From Lishizhenia sp. (lineage in GTDB: Bacteria; Bacteroidota; Bacteroidia; Flavobacteriales_D; Crocinitomicaceae), in NCBI GenBank assembly GCA_007117055.1, contig SKHH01000163.1, forward strand, positions 1 to 5,240: a stretch of DNA of 5,240 nucleotides. The letters run 5' to 3'. The notes beneath the pieces were generated by a model, which was not told the origin of the DNA, searched no databases, and saw nothing but the letters and a program-made list of their open reading frames with translations. A program made the position numbers and the translations under genes. Shown here piece by piece: positions 1 through 5,240 of the stretch (the stretch's first letter is position 1; each line of letters opens with the position of its first letter).

Positions 1-968
1 AATTCATGAGTCATATTTCCTATGAAATCATTTTTTGCTTCCGCTAAATCTCGTTGACGATAAATTGTTTTAAAAAGAATACGAAAAGTGAGTAAAATGA
101 GGAGTACCAATAATAAACTCACCGTTAGTGTTAACCACATCTCTTTAAATAAAGCCGTTTTTTTATTTGAAAACTCAAAATTCAACAGCAACTGTTCGTC
201 AAAAATATTTCCTGGAAACAAACGGACGGAAAATTGTTTTACTGAATCAATGTTGGAACTGTAGCGATTCGCATTCGCTGGAAACTTAACTACATCTCCC
301 GACTCATCCGTAATGTTGTACTTGAACCTTGTTTCTATAGCTTCTTCTTTGAAGGTGTTGTGAATGATAGAGTCTAAAAAAATCAAATCTATTCGTTGAT
401 TGGGTTCCAAATACTCGGCATTTTGAAAAGCAGAAGCCATCATTTCGTTGATATACTTTGATTTTTTAAATAGATTCGTGATTACACGTTTATCTAATTG
501 ATATCCCAGATCATCATACTCGAGTTCCTTTTCTTTTTTATTCTGAATCATTCTGCTCAGCTCGCTGACATCTCGGGCTAAGACACTATGCTGTGTTGAT
601 ACATCTGTAATAGAATCATACGCTTTACCCACAATATAAAGGTATTTTGCATCACGTCCATCCACACGAATAAAGGTGTCTCGAATAGAAACCGATTCTT
701 GAACAGGGACTAAGTTTCGAAACTCTTGTTTTAATGCACTCCGATATTGACCACTAAAATCTGCATCAAAAAAAGCGCTGTACCTTCTTAAATCTGAAGC
801 TTTTTCATGACGAATCGCAACCTTCGAAATGGTATTTTCAATGTGTTTATTTAACTCATAAGCAGTCTGATTATATAGTTCTTTCGCTTGATAAATTTGC
901 AAAACAACTAACACAATTAGCGCTATACTTGTTAAAAATATTAGATATGTAAAACTTAACTTTTTCAC
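1..968 (-). CDS. Sensor histidine kinase, N-terminal half (cut by the left window edge)
   Basis: This is an inner-membrane two-component sensor kinase; 322 residues are visible before the edge. I translated it by hand from a GTG start at 968-966. An in-frame TAG lies ten codons upstream and no in-frame ATG lies between, so GTG is the only sensible start; it opens with KKLSFTYLIF. Residues about 5-25 form the first membrane helix. About 26-276 are a periplasmic sensor region of no family I recognise, and 278-299 form the second helix. A short linker (YRQRDLAEAK) leads into the H-box NDFIGNMTHE, with the presumed phosphorylated His at 321. The order of helix, sensor, helix, RQ-x-L linker and NMTHE box is typical of Bacteroidota RprX-like kinases. 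The rest of the dimerisation domain and the ATPase domain, and probably a response regulator gene, should lie left of the window. The gene follows the 1036-2307 gene after 67 bases. The kinase call is firm; the ligand is unknown. Confidence 0.93.
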   Translation of the reverse strand, partial: MKKLSFTYLIFLTSIALIVLVVLQIYQAKELYNQTAYELNKHIENTISKVAIRHEKASDLRRYSAFFDADFSGQYRSALKQEFRNLVPVQESVSIRDTFIRVDGRDAKYLYIVGKAYDSITDVSTQHSVLARDVSELSRMIQNKKEKELEYDDLGYQLDKRVITNLFKKSKYINEMMASAFQNAEYLEPNQRIDLIFLDSIIHNTFKEEAIETRFKYNITDESGDVVKFPANANRYSSNIDSVKQFSVRLFPGNIFDEQLLLNFEFSNKKTALFKEMWLTLTVSLLLVLLILLTFRILFKTIYRQRDLAEAKNDFIGNMTHE

Positions 969-1035
969 TATCGCATGCTTACGGTAATTCTAAAAGTAAA
1001 GATTACACAAGGATTTTAAGATAACTTAACCAATT

Positions 1036-2307
1036 TTAACAAGGTGCTTTTGTTGACCATGAAAAATGTAATTCACTTTTTTGCTCTTGCATATGTAGGT
1101 CTAAATGAAGATGAAGCCCACGAAACTGCCAATCGATCCCGCCTGCCGACACACTGTTACGATTGATAGGCGCTGAAAAAGGAAGTCCTTTTGTTCTAAA
1201 TCGAAGTGATTGATCGGTTAGTTGAATATTCAACTTTGGAGAAAATAAAAAATAATAATCTTCCCCATCCTTAAAAAGAATCTTTGCCTTTAGCATTTCA
1301 TCTACTAATTTTTGTGGATTACTCGCACCGATTTCTAGCAACAAGTCCAAGGCCTTTGCTGTTTGTATTTTCTCCACCACTACTTCTTCGAAGTCATCAT
1401 TGAATTCTATGGATTTAATTACTTCTTTGACCTCTGTCTCACCGTTAATTCCAATAGCGAAAAAACCATTCCAATAATGAGAACTAGAAATAAAGTCTAC
1501 TCCTAAGGTTTTTGATAGCCATTTTAATAATAAAAGAAATAACTCACTTTCTTTTTCTCTCTCCACAGCTGTAAAAGCACTTTTACAACTCTCAAATTGA
1601 GCCACATAGTTAGTAGCTGAGCCAGAAAAACCCAAGTTTTCGTTGATGATAAACGTTGCTTGTAAACTATCGGTATACATTTTTAAGTAAACCGAATCTA
1701 GCCCTAGAAAACTCAGTTCTGGAACCAACATCATTTGATTTTTCTTTTCCTGAATATCCAAAATAGATTTCTCATCAAGAGCATTAGCGTATACTTTCAA
1801 TTCATCTATTTCCGTTATTCCAATACTAATTCTATAAACATCCGAGAAAAGCTCGATACGAATAGCACCATCTAATAGAATGAAGCGATTAGAATTTTCA
1901 CTCTCCTCCACTTTCCAGTCACCAATATATGCTAAGTCGGAAAAATAACGTAATGCTTTAGCATGGTCGGCAACTTTCCCTACTAGACAAAATGATAGTT
2001 TTTCTAAATCAAAAGTATAGAACAGTTTTTCACTGTGTAATCCCCCATCTTGAAAGCCCTGAAATAAAAAATCAGACGAAACAGAACTTTCCTTTTGCAA
2101 TAGAGGGAGTAATGATTTTGTCATGCTTTTAAGCAACAACCAATCTATTTGCCCAACCCCTTGTTGAACAGGAAGGTATGCATCCCAACTGCTTTCTTTT
2201 GCTATCATTGGTTCAACCGTTTCTGATTTTCCGAGTTGTTTTAATACCAAGACAAAAGCAAATAAAACAAAAAGTGCAATTACAACCTTACTGTAAATAT
2301 GTTTCAT
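1036..2307 (-). CDS. Membrane-anchored envelope protein of unknown function, diverged relative of the 2304-4151 product
   Basis: This is a complete 423-residue protein of no family I can name with confidence. Residues 7-23 are one hydrophobic helix after a Lys-containing N-terminus. There is no lipobox Cys and no clear AxA cleavage site, so it is probably an uncleaved anchor with about 400 residues in the periplasm. The rest alternates beta-like and helical stretches without catalytic motifs. Several blocks match the upstream gene's protein in the same order: the GGLHSEKLF block near 88-96 against SGLNPEKTV, residues 284-341 (NG, then an acidic NDDFEE strand, then NPQKLVDEML) against about 406-464 there, and IDWQ near 391-394 against MDWQ. 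This suggests a diverged duplicate lacking the acidic insert. The ATG at 2307-2305 overlaps the upstream TGA in an ATGA, so translation is probably coupled. A structural or chaperone-like envelope role is possible but unproven. Confidence 0.85.
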   Translation of the reverse strand: MKHIYSKVVIALFVLFAFVLVLKQLGKSETVEPMIAKESSWDAYLPVQQGVGQIDWLLLKSMTKSLLPLLQKESSVSSDFLFQGFQDGGLHSEKLFYTFDLEKLSFCLVGKVADHAKALRYFSDLAYIGDWKVEESENSNRFILLDGAIRIELFSDVYRISIGITEIDELKVYANALDEKSILDIQEKKNQMMLVPELSFLGLDSVYLKMYTDSLQATFIINENLGFSGSATNYVAQFESCKSAFTAVEREKESELFLLLLKWLSKTLGVDFISSSHYWNGFFAIGINGETEVKEVIKSIEFNDDFEEVVVEKIQTAKALDLLLEIGASNPQKLVDEMLKAKILFKDGEDYYFLFSPKLNIQLTDQSLRFRTKGLPFSAPINRNSVSAGGIDWQFRGLHLHLDLHMQEQKSELHFSWSTKAPC

Positions 2308-4151
2308 TCTTGCATCGACTCAAACAAGGGTTTTAATACTTCCATTGCATAATGTGCTCCATTTCTAAAATCGTCATGAAAAGTATAGCTGATTTTAGCG
2401 TGCATGGCGTTATCGGCAGAAATAGTTGAGGTCAATTCAAAAGACCCTGTTTTATCACTTAATAATTCCAGCATTTTACGTTCGGAACTGCTACTAAAAA
2501 AAGAAGAAAGTTCTTCTGGCAATTGCTGCCAATCCATTTTTCCATACATCAAAGGAGATTGATTAATTGCTTTTATATCTGAGCTGCTTAACGATTTCTT
2601 ATCGTAACCATTCAAATGAAAACTTACTAAATCTTGATCGTTAGTAAACAACATTATTTCGTCAACAATTGCCAAATAAATCGGAATACCTTTGATAGGT
2701 CCTTCTTTTAGTTGATAGTAACCCGCTTCCTTCATTACCCACTCCCCTTCCATAGCAGCGAACGCTCGTAAGAAATTCTCCACCAAGTCGGAACGAGAAA
2801 GCTGCATTCCAAATGTAAACACAGGAAGACTCTGCATTTCAGTGGTTTTGATTTCCTTATATTCAAATTCATCTTCATCGTAATCAAATGTTACGGTTTC
2901 AACTTCCATTTCTCTCATTCCGTTAAAACTAAAGATGGAAGACGAAGGAATTAATCCGAAAAGTGTATTGTCATCCACTAATGCGTCAATCAACTTCCAA
3001 ACAGCAGCTACTAGAAGAGCCTCTCCTTCTTCTGAAGATTCTAATTGGGGAAGAAATAACTCTTTAATTTTTTCGTAAGAAGCTTTGCTGTTGAGGTTTG
3101 CTGTCATAAACCCTTGATTATTCGCCGGAATGTAGTTCAACAAGTTTTTGTCTGGCTTTTGCTTACTTGCGGCTTCCATCACTTGTAATCTATTCTCACC
3201 CATGTGAGATATCATGTCAATATCCATTCCCGTTTTCGTGAAATCAAACTCATAAATTTGAGATCCTTGATCCAACATATTATCTAAGAACTTTTCAATT
3301 GGTCCTTTGTAGTCAAAGCCCCCACTTTCTTCTGGCACGTAATTCAACATTAACACGATATCCTTTCCTCTCTCAATACCACTATTCAAGTATTTATATT
3401 CCTCGGAGGATCCAATTTCTTTAAATGCGTCATCACTTTTATAGTGTAAATAGGCCTCTCGCAGCAAAGCTACCTCAATACTGTCCTTCGTTGTATCATA
3501 TAACAAGTTCCAATCGATTCCATCTTCTTCCTCAATAATTTCAGCGTCCTCAAAATACTCATCTACTTCTTCTTCGTAAAAAATAGCTTCCTCCTCAATA
3601 TCCCATTCGAAGGAAGAAAAGTCATGGTCAAACCAATGTTGATTTGGGTTTTCCCAACCTCTTTCCAAAAAAATACTATCGGCAATTTCCTTGATTTTTG
3701 GACGATAAATTTCAGCCTTCAACACTGTGATTTCATCCTTGGAAAGGATCCATAATCGTTGCGCATCTACAAATTTGCCTTCTGTTTCTAACTCAGCTCT
3801 GTTAATTTCAGGTTGCGCATTAAAAAACGCTCTTCGATCCACAATTGAAAAAGTCGCACCTTTGAACGTTGTATGCCCTCTTTTTCCGCTAAAAAAAACC
3901 ACTGTTTTTTCAGGGTTCAAGCCACTATTTCCAATATGTAACGCAGGATCATTGCTTCCATAAACATCCCGTAAAAAAGAAGATATAAACTCAGAATCTT
4001 CCATTTCCTCCGTTGTTACTTTTTGAGCTATTTTTTGAAGATCAATCACACCAACTACAGCGCAATCACTTGGAAGATGCAGTGATTCATGTTGGGCTTG
4101 CGCAAAATAACTTACGCAAATTGTAAATAAAATTAATACTTGTGTTTTCAT
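2304..4151 (-). CDS. Exported protein resembling the DUF4836 family, with an acidic insert
   Basis: This is a complete 615-residue protein. Residues 1-19 form a Sec signal peptide: Lys2, a hydrophobic core, then YFAQA before Q20, with signal peptidase I cleavage likely after Ala19. Cys12 does not sit in a proper lipobox, so it is probably periplasmic or surface-exposed rather than a lipoprotein. The mature protein begins with LHLPSDCAVVGVIDLQKIAQK. That pattern (Leu/Ile-Pro-x-Asp, then a hydrophobic strand and DL) plus the later SGLNPEKTVVFF and LLNYIPANNQGFMTANLN blocks resembles DUF4836, a Bacteroidota family of unknown function. The assignment is from memory of the family pattern and is moderate. 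Residues 182-210 are 17/29 Asp or Glu mixed with aromatics, and a Ser-rich stretch lies at 549-556. It ends in TGA overlapping the next gene's ATG. The gap to the lipoprotein gene upstream is 53 bases with no Shine-Dalgarno sequence. Confidence 0.88.
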   Translation of the reverse strand: MKTQVLILFTICVSYFAQAQHESLHLPSDCAVVGVIDLQKIAQKVTTEEMEDSEFISSFLRDVYGSNDPALHIGNSGLNPEKTVVFFSGKRGHTTFKGATFSIVDRRAFFNAQPEINRAELETEGKFVDAQRLWILSKDEITVLKAEIYRPKIKEIADSIFLERGWENPNQHWFDHDFSSFEWDIEEEAIFYEEEVDEYFEDAEIIEEEDGIDWNLLYDTTKDSIEVALLREAYLHYKSDDAFKEIGSSEEYKYLNSGIERGKDIVLMLNYVPEESGGFDYKGPIEKFLDNMLDQGSQIYEFDFTKTGMDIDMISHMGENRLQVMEAASKQKPDKNLLNYIPANNQGFMTANLNSKASYEKIKELFLPQLESSEEGEALLVAAVWKLIDALVDDNTLFGLIPSSSIFSFNGMREMEVETVTFDYDEDEFEYKEIKTTEMQSLPVFTFGMQLSRSDLVENFLRAFAAMEGEWVMKEAGYYQLKEGPIKGIPIYLAIVDEIMLFTNDQDLVSFHLNGYDKKSLSSSDIKAINQSPLMYGKMDWQQLPEELSSFFSSSSERKMLELLSDKTGSFELTSTISADNAMHAKISYTFHDDFRNGAHYAMEVLKPLFESMQE

Positions 4152-4204
4152 TCGTATTTAAGATAAAATAATTGGCTTAATTTCAGTTGTACAACATGTG
4201 AGAA

Positions 4205-4459
4205 TTAATTGGAAGGTTTTAATACACATTTCCACCCTTCTTTCTTTTCGTCCTCTTCTTCGTCAAGAAAAACATCATTATTCCAGTCTTTACACCATTG
4301 TTCTGCAGCTCCTTCAGCCATCACCAATGAGTGCTCAATATTATGAACAGGATCATCAGCAGTGCAAGAACACGTAAACGTTTTTCTACAACTGATTAGA
4401 AATACAAGTAAAGTGGTTATAACAGCTACTTTAAAAAAAGAAAAACATGTTGACTTCAT
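4205..4459 (-). CDS. Small cysteine-rich lipoprotein of unknown function
   Basis: This is an 84-residue precursor. I chose the ATG at 4459-4457 rather than the one at 4528, because it places a short charged start (MKSTCFSFFK) directly before a hydrophobic core (residues 11-22) and a lipobox LISC, giving lipidation at Cys24. The longer reading would bury this signal behind 23 extra residues. The mature part of about 61 residues has Cys at 30 and 32 (CSC), 56 and 78, four besides the lipidated one, which could form two disulphides in the periplasm. An acidic patch, DEEEDE, lies at 66-71. Small Bacteroidota lipoproteins with a YTC-x-C beginning, a middle helix containing A-x-x-x-C and a late Cys are common and uncharacterised; this one fits that pattern. 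No function can be assigned. It lies 88 bases after the acetyltransferase gene and 53 before the exported protein gene. Confidence 0.8.
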   Translation of the reverse strand: MKSTCFSFFKVAVITTLLVFLISCRKTFTCSCTADDPVHNIEHSLVMAEGAAEQWCKDWNNDVFLDEEEDEKKEGWKCVLKPSN

Positions 4460-4463
4460 AACC

Positions 4464-4471
4464 CAAAAATA
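4464..4471 (-). promoter_or_regulatory. Possible Bacteroidota -7 element before the lipoprotein gene
   Basis: Read on the minus strand the bases are TATTTTTG, an exact match to the Bacteroidota -7 consensus TAnnTTTG. It sits in the 88-base gap upstream of the lipoprotein gene, where a promoter could lie. Against it, no TTG-like -33 element lies at the expected 19-21 bases upstream, and the element ends only four bases before the ATG, so transcription would begin at or inside the start codon. In AT-rich DNA such a match can occur by chance. Confidence 0.2.
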
Positions 4472-4547
4472 CAAAATAAATGAAATATGCTCTACATTCG
4501 AATGAAAAGAAACATAGTAAACTCGCACTTCTTAAAACTAGTGCTGT

Positions 4548-5240
4548 TTAGTCAATGGGCTTTTTGTAACCCATGATTAACTTTATCAATTGTTTGAAAA
4601 ATAGCTTCAAACTGAATCCGTGTAGCTTGTTGCCTGATTCAAGCCAATTTTTCACTTCGTCAAATGCTCGATCAAATTCTAGTTGACGCACACAAATACC
4701 ACCATAATTTAATTGTGATAATACCCCATTAGTTATAAAAGCGTTTTGGAGTGGAGCTAAATGTGTAAACACTCCCCTCTTTTTAGTATGAAACACGGCT
4801 ACAGCTGGTTTTTTATCTCCTCGACTATCTATATAATTAATGTTAAGAAGGTAATCTTTACGATAGGGTACGTTTAGGCATTTCTCTACATGGTGAACGA
4901 AAGTGAAGCTGTTTTGTAAATCCACATCTATAAAAATCATTTTTCCTTTCTTTTGATGAAGAAAATCGAAAACACTATTGACTCCAAAAGTATTTTCAAC
5001 CGACAAATTTATGAGTTCATCTTGAAACTTTCCCCATACGTAAAAAGAATGAATAGGATCTTGTGTTCGATTAAAAGACTTGTTACGTCTTATTTTATTC
5101 GAAAGCGCACCTGTCGTTGGTTTGTCTTTTTTGTAATCAAAAGTACCTCCATCTTTAATGTTATCTGTAAATGCAGGAATAAGAATTGTTCCCTTAACCA
5201 ATTTTTGTTGAAAAGAAGCTATGAACTCTTCAACCGTAAA
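4548..5240 (-). CDS. AAC(3)/YokD-like acetyltransferase (Antibiotic_NAT family), N-terminus outside the window
   Basis: Family members transfer an acetyl group from acetyl-CoA to an amine, classically N3 of an aminoglycoside. The frame stays open to the right edge (first residues FTVEEFIASFQQK), so the TTG at 5201 is internal. The 230 visible residues lack perhaps 35-45 from the N-terminus, given the usual family length of about 260-280. Numbered from the edge, the landmarks are: GTILIPAFT at 17-25; PTTG at 41-44; RTQDPIHSFYVWG at 58-70, the counterpart of the family RS-x-HP-x-x-S-x-x-x-x-G; FGVNS at 85-89; and T-x-x-H-x-x-E at Thr113, His116 and Glu119, the conserved active-site motif, followed by PYR at 125-127. 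The catalytic motif is intact, but the family's HP is DP here. Relatives with this form also act on sugars in polysaccharide clusters, so drug resistance should not be assumed. The family call is strong; the substrate is unknown. Confidence 0.88.
   Translation of the reverse strand, partial: FTVEEFIASFQQKLVKGTILIPAFTDNIKDGGTFDYKKDKPTTGALSNKIRRNKSFNRTQDPIHSFYVWGKFQDELINLSVENTFGVNSVFDFLHQKKGKMIFIDVDLQNSFTFVHHVEKCLNVPYRKDYLLNINYIDSRGDKKPAVAVFHTKKRGVFTHLAPLQNAFITNGVLSQLNYGGICVRQLEFDRAFDEVKNWLESGNKLHGFSLKLFFKQLIKLIMGYKKPID

Noticed and set aside
1016..1029. Hairpin TTAAG-ATAA-CTTAA between the anchored protein gene and the kinase gene
   Set aside because: It is a five-pair, AT-dominated stem with no T-run, expected by chance in such AT-rich DNA.
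969..1035. A promoter for the kinase gene, with TACTTTTA as a near -7 element
   Set aside because: It matches TAnnTTTG at only seven of eight positions and has no -33 element at the right distance.
3727..3963. Open reading frame of 78 codons on the plus strand
   Set aside because: It lies wholly inside the well-supported exported protein gene on the other strand and shows no domain, signal or start context of its own.
4460..4528. A longer start for the lipoprotein gene, adding 23 residues
   Set aside because: The extra residues would place a poor aromatic-rich stretch before a textbook lipoprotein signal peptide. The internal ATG at 4459 fits the lipobox spacing.
4525..4544. Hairpin GCACT/AGTGC with a ten-base loop just after the acetyltransferase stop codon
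   Set aside because: The stem is only five base pairs and no T-run follows in the direction of transcription, so a terminator is not supported.
4548..5240. Labelling the acetyltransferase as an aminoglycoside resistance gene
   Set aside because: Family membership is clear, but the RTQDP variation and the absence of a resistance or mobile context do not support a drug substrate.

Overview
The window is AT-rich and every gene I can support lies on the minus strand, so transcription runs from high to low coordinates. It looks like a Bacteroidota genome, probably class Flavobacteriia. The reasons are the AT-rich coding style, the lack of Shine-Dalgarno sequences before the starts, an exported protein with a typical FAQAQ-type signal peptide end, a small lipoprotein of a kind common in that phylum, and a histidine kinase whose membrane and H-box regions follow the Bacteroidota RprX-like pattern. 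A genus cannot be named from what is visible.

In transcription order, right to left, the layout is as follows. (1) 4548 to beyond 5240: an AAC(3)/YokD-like acetyltransferase (Antibiotic_NAT family) that has lost its N-terminus at the window edge. (2) 4205-4459: a small cysteine-rich lipoprotein of unknown function. (3) 2304-4151: a 615-residue exported protein that resembles the DUF4836 family and carries a very acidic insert. (4) 1036-2307: a 423-residue membrane-anchored protein, coupled to the previous gene by an ATGA stop/start overlap. By eye it is a shorter, diverged relative of that gene. (5) below 1 to 968: the N-terminal half of a sensor histidine kinase, with two membrane segments around a periplasmic sensor region, cut by the window edge right at the H-box.

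The gaps between genes are 88, 53, -4 and 67 bases. The 2304-4151 and 1036-2307 genes almost certainly share a transcript, and the others could. No RNA gene, CRISPR array, insertion sequence, large repeat or convincing terminator is visible, and no gap exceeds 90 bases.

The most distinctive unit is the overlapping pair of cell-envelope proteins of unknown function, one secreted and one anchored, lying just upstream of an envelope-sensing kinase. A shared envelope role is an inference from position only. I see no clear evidence for a wholly new multi-gene system; the pair is the best candidate for follow-up.
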